DNA of 64,000 nt from Paramacrobiotus metropolitanus (GCF_019649055.1 NW_026570223.1:3658001-3722000), one strand, 5' to 3'; counted from the stretch's first letter, positions 37,600 through 50,933 are shown. Program-made: numbers and translations. Notes: generated by a model from the sequence alone, not told the origin.

Positions 37600-40500
37600 T
37601 CACAAGCTGAACGCAAACCTAGTGCGTTTGGTTCTCTCTTCATCAGACAGAACAGTTATAAAACCATCTAATTTCTCTTGAATCTGCCGTATTTGCTTGA
37701 GCTTCTCCGCCAAATCCACGCGTTTCCCACTGAAATACTTCTGGAGACTACTTGACGTCTGACCAAATTCATTAACCGTGCGCTTCAGTTCGCGCTCAAA
37801 CCGTCTGACTTCCGATTCATCAATTTGCTGCGCCAAAGACCGACTCGTCTGACTGATCATCCGTCGTACTCTGGAGAACAGCAGCGCATCATCACAATTG
37901 ACTTCATCATCCAGAGATCCCTTTTTGTACTGATAAAACGCATTACGGCAGGAATCCGCGCGCTTTGAGGCATCCTTCAAAAAACCTGTCGTTTAAGTAA
38001 ACTCCACAATATCTTAATGGTCTCGTTATCCACGACGACTTTTTTCAATTCCAAATTCTTTCTCACGGCATTCACTTCATCCGCACTCAGATCCGCCATT
38101 ATAGGAGCACTTCGCGCTTTCTGAACTTTTTCTAATTCCAGAAGCGTTTCTCTTGCAGCATTTTGATGCTGACTCAGTGACTTCCATCTCAACCATCGCT
38201 CTCGAAATCCCGGTCCCAACTGTTCCCGGAACTCTTTCTGTAAATCATCCAGCTTTTCCGATACAGCATTCTGCCAGAATTCCACAGCATGATCCCAGAT
38301 GAGATTGGTCGCAATGGAATGATCGTCAAGCGCGTTGATAACCAGACTCCGCAATCTGTCGATGGCTTGCCGTTCCCATTTGTGTCTATCTAAGGCCACT
38401 TCGACGGCGCCTCTCTTGATTTCATCATAGATGGAATCGCGGTCGGCAATCTCCTTCATTCCCGCTTCTACCAGCTTTCGAATTTCATTTTTCATAGCAT
38501 TTGATCCCACTGCCAAGCATAACTGCTCCAGATTCTTCTCCCGCCATTCGCGCAGTTTGATGTCAATGATGGTGTTAAACATGGGACGGGTTTCCGCTGC
38601 CGCAGCTGGAAAGTAAATATTCTCGAATAAATACGGAGAAAACCGCTTCCATAAATCCTCTTCTATGATCTTAATCCAACCAATGTTTGCTGTTAGACAT
38701 GCGGTCATAATGTCATCCATGATTTTTACTCGCGAGCGCTCGTACAATTCCTTGCGATCCATCGGGCGATGCTTGGGGAAATGATTCTTCCACTCGGCTT
38801 CCAAATTAAATCGTTGGGCTTTCAAATTCAAAGATTGCGCTTCTACTGTCTCTTTAACCATACGCCAAAATCGTTCCGACACGGCGTGACTCAGGTTTTT
38901 GGTTGTGGTCTGATGGGCCTTGAATACTCCTTGTTTTAGCAGCGCCGACCGCCGAAAGTATTCTTGTTCGTACTTTTGAATTTCTTCAATGCTGTCGTCT
39001 TTATTTCCCCTACCGGTAACCACAGCAAAGTATCCCAGGGCTTTCATTGGGAATAAGCGACCTTCAAGGATCTTTCTTATTCTCTCAGGATTCATGACAC
39101 TTTTTTCCGCCAGATCTATCTTGGTCAAGACAAAAATAGTACGCGCGCCCTCCGGATCGATGGAGTTTACCAGATCGGTGACATTACTCCGTTCGGCATC
39201 AATGGAACCGTCTTGAATGCAGAGAATGATAGCGTTCGGATTCTGCATGTAGGTGCGGCTGAGGGAGAAAATAGTATCTTTGGTATCAGTAGCCATGTCT
39301 GCCGTAACAGTCGCTATTATTCCTGGGAGATCAACCAATACCATACGACTGAGGCCCGGTCCTTTCACCTACAGCACACCCCGTCAGTTTAAGACAGTAG
39401 ACAGAATAATGTTTTTTTTTTGTTCTGTCAGCGCATCGCAAAAATTATAACTAACAATAAGAAATTAAACTCCAAAATCTATTAACTAAAATTAGTTCAA
39501 CAAATTCTCAAATAATCATTTTATTTTCTAAAATACCAGCTATTACTAAGTAATAAAGTATTACTAACCGATAGAGATATCACATCTTTACTGACGGTGC
39601 GCCCATCCCGCACACTGGCCCGCATCCGCATCTCAATCTCCCTTCTTAAATCCACTAAATCCCGTTCGCTATCCAAATCATAATCTCGACTGGAATCCCG
39701 CAAGCGGGCAATCCGATCTGGTCCATCACTGAGCGTCACCTGTACCGGTGCCCGTGTCATCATCTCACCGGCGCCGCGGGGGAAAATCCGCGCTTGAGCA
39801 ATCATCTCTAGTACACTCGTTTTCCCCGCGCTCTGATCACCCACCACGACAATCCGCGGCAAATGGTCCTGACTATTAAAGGCACTATCGTATGACGAGA
39901 GCAGATCCAGAATTTCCGAATACATTTCAATGGGGCTCTGTGTTGATGGCGGCCGCACAGCAGTGCGATCACGATTGGCGTCACGGATTTCGTTTAAAGT
40001 GTCGCGGAGTTCACGGTTCTCCTGTTCTAGTCTGTCAATAGCCATCTGGCCGGCTGCATGGAGTCGCCGCAGTTCGTTTTCCAGATCCACCACCAGGCGC
40101 TCCTTGTCAGCCTTTTTCCGGCGCTCTTCGCGCACTTCTTTGGTCGGCGCCGGTTTACTCGAGGCAATGGGTGGAACGGGAACGGTGATGGTCGTTGGTT
40201 GGTCGGCATCTGCCAGTACAAACAATCATTTCTTAGCAAAACAATGTAACGATTATGATTCTCTTACATAACGACGGAATCGGAAAACTTATGCTTCCTG
40301 CTCCCATAGCATTGAAAAATGGAAGCGAATATCCTACAAGAACAGACAATCTCACCAGCACGAAAAAATTAATAGAAATTTAAAAGGAATGCATTCCTCG
40401 TGTATCAAAATACCGGCAAACGTAAGAGTACACGCAGGGCGTAATAAAAATAACTAACCGTAAGTTTAGAAGTACTCAAAATCAGCACACGAAAACATGA

Positions 40501-41193
40501 ATACGTTCGTATAAATTAGAAAAAAATAAGGCAATATTCAGAGGACGTAAATCACGCAATGGTTTATTTTGTAATCTATCACTATCTTAAAATTTATTTT
40601 GTATCCCATATTTATGGGTGCTTATCGATTTTTGCACATAAAAAAAACATGTGGCGCACAATTTTTCTACCTTCCGGATTTCCTTCTTCATCTGACGGAT
40701 GCTCGCCAATTCCGTCCCGAATTTGTGAGCCTAATCGTTTCTCCAAATCTAACAACCATGTATTCGCTCGATCCAGTCCGTCGTGCGCGAACGTCGCCAC
40801 AGCTCCTCCCCCGACTTCCGCATTCCGCCGGATCCTATCCCACATGGTATTGAGCTTTTCAGCTGTCGCGTCGGGAAAATACTGGGAAAAATCAGGAAGC
40901 TCCGGCAATTGTTCTCTGAATTTTTCATATTTATCCTTCAGGGCGACTCCGCCGCCGACCGCGCCCCCAATAATCCAGTAACGGAGTTTCAGAACCTGCC
41001 GTGCAATGGTAGCCACCCCGAAATATCTAATTCCCAGGGGTCTTACGACTGGAGAAAAGTATGGACTTGGAGAAATAAGGACGGATTGGGAAGAGCCGAT
41101 GCGCAGAGGACGATGGGCCAATACATGGTACCGTCGACCGAAACCTCCGATGGAGTGGCATTTCGGAGAAGCCCGAAGAAATTCGGTTAACAT
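37600..41193 (-). CDS. OPA1: OPA1, mitochondrial dynamin-like GTPase (one frameshift)
   Basis: Three exons on the minus strand: 41193-40671, 40209-39569, 39368-37600; about 977 aa once one missing base is allowed for (human 960). The protein fuses inner mitochondrial membranes and shapes cristae. A basic mitochondrial presequence is followed by a TM segment ([14 protein letters not shown], about 72-86), a coiled coil, then the dynamin GTPase: P-loop GDQSAGKTS at 298-306, DLPG at 401-404 and TKID. The stalk and GED regions run to the end ([30 protein letters not shown]). In the last exon the frame hits TGA at 37977-37979, just after a six-base homopolymer (plus-strand A run 37979-37984), and resumes one base out of phase as [13 protein letters not shown]. 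One extra base in that run would give continuous OPA1 sequence. Confidence 0.94.
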
Positions 41194-42194
41194 CTTAGAT
41201 AAAGACTAACAAAAAATGACGCTGAAGAGCGCAACGAATCTGCAAGGATCAACACAAAAAACGGTCCGGGATCTCAGCTGGCGTTGCATCATCACTGGCC
41301 ACTGCCAGCTTCACTAGCTTTTCACACCAAGCTTACGAAAAATCCGCATTGTATATGAGTGCATCAAGATTTCATGATTCCCAAAATTTATAACTATAAA
41401 TCATAAATCCACAAAACTCATAAATCCATAGCAAAATTTAGAAAAAATTTAAAAAAAGCGGCCCTGTCCTGCTTAAAACTACTGTAACTAATAATTTCTC
41501 ATCTTTTTTTTTCCCCATGCGTTGAGTGGTGCGCCGAGCCACCGAGAATATCACACTATAACAGGGAAGTCAGCAGCAGCGCTTTATTTGTCAACGGCGA
41601 AGCGAATTGGAAGTTGATCGCCTCGCAAAGGCAGACAGCAAAAAACCAGCGACATCTGTGGCGTCTTTTAAAAACTTATTCAGTAACAGTAATTTTTTAC
41701 TGAAAATCTGGATGCTAGATTGGACGATTCCCGATTTTCCACTACGAAATTTTTCATCGCTTCCGGTCAGCGCCTTTTGCAGTACGGTAGGACGGGTATG
41801 TATCCGCCGCCTTTCTATCGGCTTAGGGCATTTTAATCGCACGGATGCTTATGTTCAACGTGGGCAGCGTTTAAAGCGGTCCGGCTCAACCCGGTCCATG
41901 TGATATTGGCTGCTGAGGGTGTTTGGGATCACTCGGTGTCCTGGTGCATTTGGGAAAACAGTGCATTTCTACTCGCTAGTCACCAGTCACACCAGAGACC
42001 AGATGTTACGAATATTCCAGTTTCGTGATAGACCGTAGGGTGCGTTAATTCCTTTGATTTGCTTGAAGTTATTTGCGTATTTCGATTGTTTTGGAGTTAA
42101 CTTCAGATTCAGAGGAGTTATCGGTTTTCGTCCAGCTGTGATCGTGTGTTCGCTTCTTTCCATTTGGTGAAGCGCTGCTTTATATTCAGCAGAC
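41194..42194. promoter_or_regulatory. Divergent OPA1 / V-ATPase d upstream region
   Basis: A 1-kb gap between two divergently transcribed housekeeping genes; both promoters should lie here. Overlapping opposite-strand frames at 41.59-41.90 kb (about 83 and 98 codons) were examined and match no family I know. Confidence 0.4.
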
Positions 42195-43987
42195 ATGTTC
42201 AGCCATTTCTTCCCTGAAGTCGTTTTCAATATCGATGATGGCTATCTGGAAGGTCTCATCCGTGGCTTCAAGGCTGGCATCCTTAACCGAACGGATTATT
42301 TAAATTTAGTGCAATGCGAAACTATAGATGGTGAGACATTTTGCTGTCATAACGCGTAGCGGGTTTGGCAGTCATAGCAAATGTGAATTTGTGGCAGATC
42401 TGAAACTCCATCTTCAAAGTACGGACTATGGTAACTTCCTGGCCAATGAACCCAGTCCACTCCAAGTGGCCGTCATCGATGAAAAACTGAAAGAGAAAAT
42501 GGTGCAGGAGTTTCGCCACATCAGAAATCAGGCTGTGGAACCACTAAGCACCTTTTTAGACTACATCACGTGAGTGCATTCCGTTCATATGGAATTTGAT
42601 CCCATAGCGCCTTTTTCCATATAAATTTCATCCTAAATTAAATCATTAAAAGCAGAACATTTTCTTTCACTTTATGTTTAAATAAACCTGAAATTTTTTA
42701 TAGGATTTATTTAGCTATACTATTTTAATGCTTATAATTTTCGCGATTGGCGCTTGCGACAAAATTACAAGGCTCAAGTCACTTGAAGGTTTATCATTCA
42801 GGTATTCCTATATGATTGACAACATTGTGCTGCTAATCACGGGAAGCCTACACGGTCGTCCTATTGGCGAGCTCATCAGCAAATGTCATCCACTGGGAAG
42901 CTTCGAGCAGATGGAAGCACTGAATATCGCATCGACAACAGCTGAGTTGTACAACGCAGTCATCGTCGATACCCCACTGGCACCGTTTTTCGCTGACTGT
43001 ATATCCGAGCAGGATCTTGATGAAATGAACATCGAAATTATCCGTAACAAGCTCTACAAGGTCGGGATTGCTTTTCGTGATTATGACTGCTGGATTCCAG
43101 TACGTAGTTTGATTTTGCATTATAGGCATATCTGGAATCGTTTTACGATTTCTGCAAAAAGTTGGGCGGCACTACGGAGGAAGTTATGTGCGAGATTTTA
43201 GCGGTAAGAACTTACGGTTGTAATTCAAATTTGAAAGTTTTAAAAATCGTAAATATATTGCATTACATACTCTAGTTTTATTTTCTGCGCATAGTTTCCA
43301 AATGTATGCAAAAATCAATACTATGCGCAGAATACTATTTTTGCATGCATTTGGAACCTAATATGAGCATGGTTATCATGTGACATCCGTGTGCTTGCTT
43401 CCTTGTATTTCGTAAACTGAAGAAAACTCCGTTTTCGCTTTGGTATACTTATATGGTATCATTTATTCATGTAGTTCGAAGCTGATCGCCGGTGCTTCAC
43501 AATCACAATCAACTCGTTCGGGACCGAACTGACAAAAGACGATCGCGTTAACCTGTACCCATTGTGTGGCAAATTATTCCCTTATGGAATTGCTGGATTG
43601 ACAAGAGCATCGGATTACGATCAAGTCCGGATGGTGGCTGAGAGTTTCGCTGAGTACAAAAAGATTTTCGATGATATTGGTGTGCAAGGCCAAGGAGGAG
43701 GCGAGAAAACTCTGGAGGACAAGTTTTTTGAATATGAGGTGAGGTTGCAGTTACCTCAGTTTTTTGCTCTGAATCAAAACGATGTATTGCCGCTTTGGAA
43801 ACTAATGGGTTTCTTCGACATATAGGTGAAACTGAATGTCAACGCTTTCATGCAGCAGTTCCACTATGGAGTGTTTTATTCTTTGTTCAAACTCAAGGAA
43901 CAAGAATGCCGAAATATTGTGTGGATTGCGGAGTGTGTAGCACAGCGCCATCGTGCCAAAATCGATAATTATATTCCCATCTTCTAA
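42195..43987 (+). CDS. ATP6V0D1: V-type proton ATPase subunit d (V0 d)
   Basis: Six exons: 42195-42330, 42398-42569, 42802-43060, 43126-43203, 43475-43738, 43826-43987; 356 aa (human d1 351). Sequence identity to the family is very high throughout: [91 protein letters not shown] and the terminal DNYIPIF. Subunit d sits on the cytoplasmic face of the V0 c-ring and couples it to the central stalk during proton pumping into endolysosomal compartments. The start [20 protein letters not shown] fits the family, with two extra residues at the N-terminus. It is divergent from OPA1 and convergent with NADK2. The d1/d2 distinction is vertebrate-specific, so the symbol is only nominal. Confidence 0.96.
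43283..43356. repeat. Interleaved inverted repeats in V-ATPase d intron 4
   Basis: Arm A, TTCTGCGCATAG (43283-43294), pairs with CTATGCGCAGAA (43321-43332). Arm B, at 43296-43315, pairs with 43337-43356 over 19 of 20 bases. The order is A, B, A', B', so the two palindromes overlap and cannot come from one simple foldback. Confidence 0.8.
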
Positions 43988-44545
43988 AATAATATTTTTA
44001 CAAAAGTGTGAACAAGGGTGGGACAACTGGCAGCATTCCTCATGTGTGAAAGTCTGGAATTTATGTACTCTTTTAGTGGTGTTAACAGTTTTTGAATGTA
44101 TACCCGGCATCAGTGAGTAATCCACCCGTAAACTTGTGTCATTTGCGATATGTGCTTCTCAGCTGTTTGGACATGTGTGTAACATTTGAACGCTTCTCTA
44201 ATTTATTTGGTAAGGATTTTGTGATGATTGCATACATTCGGTGGTATCTTGTTTAATTTAAGTTTTACTCTTTATTGTGTTCTGATTTACGAAGCGTTGT
44301 TCAAATTCAATTTGCATGCAAAGCAAACTGCGCCCATTGTGCTATTAACATTAATACTACGTATAAAATGAAAGCTCCAGTTAACATAAATACAATACCA
44401 GCATAGTGAGCAAATGTCATCCACTCGAAATATACAACTGTACATGCACAACACTAGAGGCAACATTGTTATCGAGAATTCAACAAAATATTGCATTTGT
44501 ACTTTCCATAAATATATACGCACACATAAAACGTATGCAGACTAT
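43988..44545. other. Convergent 3' intergenic region
   Basis: Between the V-ATPase d and NADK2 stop codons. No coding or RNA feature was recognised. Confidence 0.5.
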
Positions 44546-46910
44546 TTACAAGAGCTGAACCGTTCGCAGCGCATCGTCCGGGTGGGTGGTGAGAATAGCT
44601 TCTGCGCCATCATTGAATTTATACGATGGGCCACCGTCAATTACCAGGGAAGCATCGAAACATCGAGATTTTACGACGACTCTAAAAAAAGTACCAACAG
44701 CGAATTAATTCAGTAATCTCATCATACGCATTCAGTAATCGCATCGTTTCACGTAACACATAACTCAAATTTACTGTGATGTACAACTTTACAAAAAGCA
44801 TACTTGTTCACAAAGCCGCGCGGATTACTGGTACCATAAATGGAATTCGACACAGGATCCCGTATAGTGCAGACCAGGCGTGTATCGCTGGGATCGAAGA
44901 TTAGTTCGTCGTTGAACGTCTTCGTTACACTTTTGACAAATTCGGATTCGGTTGGGACGGGAAGATCACTAGACTCACGTACTAAAAAATGGACACGAAT
45001 ATACACAACAGTGATATCAAACAAAATAAAGGAACTTCAATTCTGCACGGGTAAGGGTCGTAGGAAGTTACTAGGAAGTAGGAACTAATTCGCTTACCAA
45101 TTTTGAGTATGGAAGCAGTCGCCTGCTCCGTCAGTTTGTTGATATTAAATGACCATGATGTTGAGCCGGTTCCAGTGCAAATGGTAACGCCTGAACTCTT
45201 CTGTTTTACACTGGGGGCATCATCCAGAGAAATCTCATAATACGAGACCCTACAGAGGAAAGTACTGTAAAGCAGAATACATTAAAAGCGCGGTTAGAGT
45301 TAGCAAACAGACACAGCATTAATAACACAGCACAATGAGCACACACTCGATTTCGTTTTTTACCTCGATGATAACGATTCGCCAATAAACACTTCATTCA
45401 AGGCCACTTCCGGCAATAGGCGAGAATTAGAACTTCTCGATCCAGCAACCGACACATCCCGCCTACTGCATTCTCGCGAGGCATCCGCAAATTCAACAGC
45501 GTCTTCGACAGCCCAATCCGCAAAGCGGTGTTCAGGAAAATTCAGCTCCTGTTCATGTAACTCCACAGGAGTTTCCAAGGCGCTGGGACCGGACAGCTGT
45601 ATCCGTATACGCTGCCGATAAAACCATCTGTGCAACGAAGCGATACAAGATAAGCATTACAGTTCTGTGGGCAAGTGAAACAAATTCAAGTTATTTCCTG
45701 TGGTATACCTGAACTGGCCGTTCATTAGTTTGTCCAGAGATTCTGAGAAGTTGAGAGATGCTGCCTTTGGCAGGCACAAATAACCCTCCGATCTGTACAT
45801 CGCAAGACAAAAATTGAAAACAATCCAAACAATACAACAAATCTATTTTAGTTCGTTCGCCACATCAAATAAACTTCTACCTGCGAGGATCAGTATTGAT
45901 GCCAATTAATGGCTTCTGGCAGTTGCGGATCTTACTAGCGCCCAGCAGAAACGTTCCGTCTCCACCGGCGCTAATAATCGCATCCGCCCAATCAATCACT
46001 TCCGGTCCATATTCGTAGCGATTGACAATATGGGTTTCGATACCTTTGTTCCTAAAATGAAATGAAATGACCATGTTCCTGAGAAGGATTTATGACACCA
46101 AAACGCTATACAACGCATCACGCAATACACCGAAGTCGAAAAAATTCCCATACGAGTGTAAGGTTCAACAATTAATGTGCTAAGAGAATGAATAATCATC
46201 GTTTAAAAATGCATGTACGTACCTTAATGTGCGAACGATTTTGTCAGCTTGATTTTTGTGATAGGCATTCAGTTCTCTCAGTGTATAATAATCGGAGCCC
46301 TTTTGTGCTAACTGCAAACAAAAACATTTTACAGATATGTATGAAGAAATGCGAATAGTTCCGCGATTTTGCATCACTCCACTAATTACCCGCCGTAATT
46401 ACAAATAATGTCACTGCAATGATTACACAGTTACGATATCATTATTACCAAACTTATTATTTAAGAATTCCAAGAACTGCAAAGCCGGACGAAAATTTAA
46501 AACACGGCCAAAATTTCACGTTTATCCAGTTTCCAACTTTAACATATCAGAGTAAGTCATCAAACCAGCGCAGCAATAACTTTACTCTATCAGCAGAACA
46601 CACATTAAAGGTTTTTACAGTTTACACCCATGACTATGAGCATGGATTTTTATTGCCGCGCTCGTGGTTCGTTTACCTTTTCAGCCAGCTGACGATCGCT
46701 AAGATGGGGATAGCGTTTGCGTTCGAATTCATAGCGCGTGATTTTGGAGAGAACGACGACTTTTTCTGGCTGGAACACAGGCACAGCATCCTCATCGTAC
46801 AACAATACAGGAGCCGGAGTGGGATGGATCTGATCCATGGTCGATGCGATGATTTTGGCAGCTGTAGCACTCTTCAGCCACCTACATCCGGACGGGATTC
46901 GCTTTCTCAT
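44546..46910 (-). CDS. NADK2: Mitochondrial NAD kinase 2
   Basis: Eight exons on the minus strand: 46910-46677, 46311-46223, 46051-45881, 45792-45709, 45627-45364, 45249-45098, 44981-44804, 44681-44546; 435 aa (human 442). It phosphorylates NAD to NADP in the mitochondrion. The Arg/Lys-rich first residues (MRKRIPSGCRWLKSATAAK) suit a presequence. Family blocks follow: KVVVLSKITRYEFERKRYP, the nucleotide-binding ISAGGDGTFLLGASK (GGDG at 137-140), LIGINTDPRRSEGYLCLP, LNEVFIGESLSSR, TICTGTGSTSWSFNIN and FDASLVIDGG near the C-terminus. The ATG at 46910 is preceded by TTTGATGGACAG, which could itself be a splice acceptor, so an additional 5' exon is possible. Convergent with V-ATPase d. Confidence 0.94.
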
Positions 46911-49498
46911 CTGTCCATCAAAGCCAAAAATGAAAAATCTCACTCGCAAGATTTATTTCATGCAGAACAGTTAACCGAAATGCGGATTAGCCCACCGAGA
47001 AAAGTGCTGCATAATTCCGACATGGTCGGAAACTTCCAAGGACCATTGCTGATCCACAGCGTCCACAAGGGAAAGACTAGAAAGACTCCACGACTCCAGT
47101 TTGCCGTGGGATCAGCCCACAGACATTTGCGGCAATGGGATGCGAGTTTTCAAACACGTAAACCACAAAAAACTAGATTCGAAAAAATACTACTGTGTCA
47201 GCTTATCGTGGTTGCACAGAAGTGATGCAAGAGCAAATTTGCACAACACTGTGACAACAGGTACAGTATCAAGAAGATTCAGGAGACACTGTGGCGGAAT
47301 GCATATCACCTTTTGACCAGAGCTGCATTGATAACGTTTTTTAGGTACAGTTGTGTAAAGCACCAGATTATCACAGATCAAGTTAGACTGTGAAACGTTA
47401 AACAGATATTCCAAAACAAATGTGGGAAAGTCAGAAAGAGAAACTAAACTTGCCAAAGACAATCAATCGCCTTTTCAAAGTCAAAAAGCCTTCTGATGCT
47501 GGCAAATGCAAAATGTTTACTTATATAGACGCACGTCATCTATGCACGTGCAGAAGTGGAAGGAATAGAATCTGTAGCGAGTAGACGAATACAAGTACTT
47601 AATTATAGTACTGTACTTACTTTGTAGCGAGTTTGCTATGTACGATACTACTAAAATTAATCATGTGGTGCGTGATGTCAGTCAAATGCCGCTGTATAAC
47701 TGTGCAAACAAGTTTTTTACTACTTACTTTCTCTGTACGATACTAAAAAATCTGCCAGGTAACAGAAATTTCAAACTCGCTTTATTGTTAGCTAAAGTCT
47801 TGAAGGTAAAAACACACGATATCATAAGTTTCTTGGAAAAAATTTCGGAAGGACCCTTTGCAGCACAGAGTAGAGTTTGACTACGATTGACGGACCACTG
47901 ACGGTCATGATACGATTATGTACTGCATCTTCGTTCTATGTATGAATTTCGTTCTACTTTTCTACTGTACAAGATACACAATATTCTGTACAAATCAGTT
48001 AAATTGGAAAATTGCTATATGTAGTCTGTTCGATACTTCGTTTGTACTTGCATTTCGATACTTATTAAACTGTAGTACGTTAACCATTTCATTTTGCCAA
48101 GTCTTGTTGAGCAAAATACTGCAGCTTTCTATAGTATCAAATATTTTGTGCTCTACTAGCTCATATCTATATAATTATTTACTTACCATATTAGCCCACT
48201 GTTTTTGTCATACTTACAGTATGGTTCGCTATTTTGGAAGTACTGGAGTTGGATCAAAATTATACTGTGGTTCAGCGCCTTTATGTATTCGTGGTGCTAC
48301 TCTCCCGACAACTTTTGATCTTATTTCATAAAATTGTACGAGAAAACGCGTGTAAGAAAAATAGAATTGTCAGGTTTTATTGTCGCCTTGTATTTTATCG
48401 CTACGGCACTATTAAATTAAGGTAAATGTGCATATTAAATTTTTGTTATAAAGATATCTAATTAGGTAAGTACAATATTATTATCGCGACAAAAATAGGG
48501 TAAGTTCCGCTCGAGCCATCGTGCATTATAAAAACGACTCGAGCGACTCGCTTTTACTAATTCTAATAATGTATAACGAAAAGCTGGCATGTGAAACTTG
48601 ACTTAAAACCACTAATATTTTGACAAGACTGCAGTCATGACTGGACAGATTGATACAATCCAAAACAACAGTGTCACAATTTAATTTACATATCGAAACG
48701 GTCGGAACTGGCGTAGAACTGGATCAATCGAGGTTGTCTACCGTAGTGCGCCGTCCGCGCTGTCCATTTCGAATCATTTTTTTCGTAAATGGCCGACATT
48801 TTGGCTTGCCGGACAGGATACCTTCATTATATTGTCCGCGCGTTTAGGAACGAAAACGTCTTTGGTCAAAAAGTGAACACAAACGATATATGTTGCCATC
48901 CTATGGGCAAGATTGAAAACGGTTGCTGGCTTCGACATTACGTTTCACATTGACCTTTTCTTTTCACTTTCGATTATGATTTTGAAGAATCAGCTGCAAA
49001 GCAGAAAAGCACTTGGTCAATATTTTTGCTGTCTATTGTCAAAAATATTATGCGATCATCTGCGACTGCCTAGTGCGTACGATATATGTAATTTTCCACT
49101 AACGATGATCGAATATCATAACCGACCAAATATAAAGCGATCAATACCGGCACATACAACGATGAATGAAAATTGCACGAAGTTCCAACCACACCGATTT
49201 CTCTCATTTCATTCAATCACTTACCGTCTGCTTATACCTATTACTGGAAAGTGGAACGGGAATAAATCAAATATGTAGCAACCGGTCATGCGGCTGTAAT
49301 ATAATTGTTTGTGAATGTTCGCAACGATAATCTACCGCAGTACGGCTGTAGTTTGTTATAACAATATCCTATATGTCAACGTGGAAAACGGAAACATTTT
49401 ACCGTTAGCAGCAGAAATGTAATCGTATTGTACATTTAATTTGATCAGTAGATGGTAAGAACAGGAATCATTTACTTCACTGTCAGCTTTTGTGTACG
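46911..49498. other. Intergenic, no gene seen
   Basis: A 2.6-kb AT-rich stretch. A 268-codon plus-strand frame (46419-47225) overlaps NADK2 exon 1 in antisense and is a shadow at its 5' part. A 137-codon frame at 47918-48331 is Cys/Leu/Tyr-rich low-complexity sequence without a recognisable domain. The right end should be the 3' UTR of the two-TM gene. Confidence 0.45.
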
Positions 49499-50933
49499 TT
49501 ATGCGTCCTTACTTGTACTTCCGTTGACATAACAGGACAATCGACAGACTTCGCGCTGGATCGTGGAAATGTTTTCCGGCAGGCATTGATTGGCTTCGAC
49601 CGGATACGGTGGACATGCCGATTCATCCATGATAATCACCGTACGGACGACATCTTCGTACGCTGGCGGCGGCTCTTCCAAGTTCAAGAAGGCCATGGCC
49701 GCCGAGCAGCGGGGCGTGCCGGGATAGAAGCCCGTCGCTGGATTGCGACGGCCGGCTCCGTGCCGGTACAGCTGGTGGTGCCGCGGCACAGATGGCGGTC
49801 CGACACCGTTGACAACCGCTTCGTAGTCCGGCGGGAGTGATGAGAATGAATCGCTACGGTACAAAAATAGCAGCCGGAAGATGATTGAATAGTTACAGGA
49901 TATAGTGAGCACCCGGCGCGGTGCTGTTATGAAATGTGAATAAGCCAAAATCCCAGAGAGACGGCAATTGGTTTTTGTCGTCGGCATGTATGTGTGCATT
50001 TTACGCACAGCAGCAGAAATCAATTGAAGAATGTTTACTAAGAGCGTCGATTACTGCTTTACCCTCACCGTCGACTACAAGGGGCTTCTAAATCGCGCGG
50101 ATTAGCCGTGGCGTCACGGTGGCTGTGCGCATTGCGACGCCGACGTCGCAGTTCCTGTAATGCGATACATCAAGGGATAAACATCGCCGAGCATACGTCA
50201 AAATAACACTAAGACTCGTGCAGTAATTTGCGAAATCTTTTTCTTACAATTTAAATTTTATTATCCGCGGCCCGCTTACTTTTTTTAGAGTTAATCATAG
50301 TTAATACCGGCAAACAAATGTGAGGTGTTTTTATGGATTTTTTAGGCTTACCGCTTACGTGCAATTGAATTTACTTAAGTAATCTGGCGAAAGAAATAAC
50401 GAAATTCAGTTGCAACAAAACCATTAGCGGTTTTCTTCGACGAGAATTACACCAATACACACTGTGAAAGTAACAAATGATAGACAATATCGTACCTCGC
50501 GCTGTCTTCTTTGCGCTTGTTTTTTACGCAGGAATAATATGATGCGGATGAAGAATACAACCCCGGAAGATATAAAAAGTGGTCCGACCAGCCACAACTG
50601 ACTGATCATGGAATTCAAATGACCGAATGTGTCGTCCAGCACGAATGCCGTCAGTAAACATCCGATCAAGATGAGCGCGATGGCCATTGACAGGTAGCAG
50701 ACGATGGGGCAATCACAAATTTCGAAATCCGAATTGATCGTCCGCGCTCGCGGTCGGTGCGGCCGGCCGCGACCAAATGGCGGAATGATCAGGTCGCGAT
50801 TGCGCGAATGAATAGGCAAAGTGCCCCCCGGGCGGCCTCGCCGGGAGAATGCCATCCAGGGCGGAAAGCGCCAGCGATCCGCTGCGCTGTAACCCAATCC
50901 CATACCATGCCCGCATGATATTGCTGTCTCCAT
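49499..50933 (-). CDS. Two-TM membrane protein with PPxY motifs
   Basis: Three exons on the minus strand, 50933-50496, 50154-50069 and 49853-49499, join in frame to 292 aa. The N-terminal 70 residues are Arg/Pro/Gly-rich. Two TM helices follow (about 77-99, CYLSMAIALILIGCLLTAFVL; about 113-135, LWLVGPLFISSGVVFFIRIIL) with a short connecting loop, then a basic patch (RKKQAQRRQRE and ELRRRRRN). The C-terminal tail has LPPDYEAV (PPDY 182-185) and PPPAYEDV (PPAY 237-240), which are WW-domain/Nedd4-type ligands, plus a Cys-containing end. Two helices with both ends probably cytosolic and paired PPxY motifs suggest an adaptor for HECT ubiquitin ligases (inference). I do not recognise the family. 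The start is the first Met after a non-coding leader; Met11 is an alternative. Confidence 0.75.

Noticed and set aside
41591-41903. Overlapping frames on both strands in the OPA1/V-ATPase gap
   Set aside because: Mirror frames of one sequence; neither resembles a known protein. More likely 5' UTR or promoter.
46419-47225. 268-codon plus-strand frame
   Set aside because: Its 5' half is antisense to NADK2 exon 1 and introns, and the rest shows no domain or codon pattern.
47918-48331. 137-codon plus-strand frame rich in Cys, Leu, Tyr
   Set aside because: AT-rich low-complexity sequence; no homology pattern, start context or splice partner.
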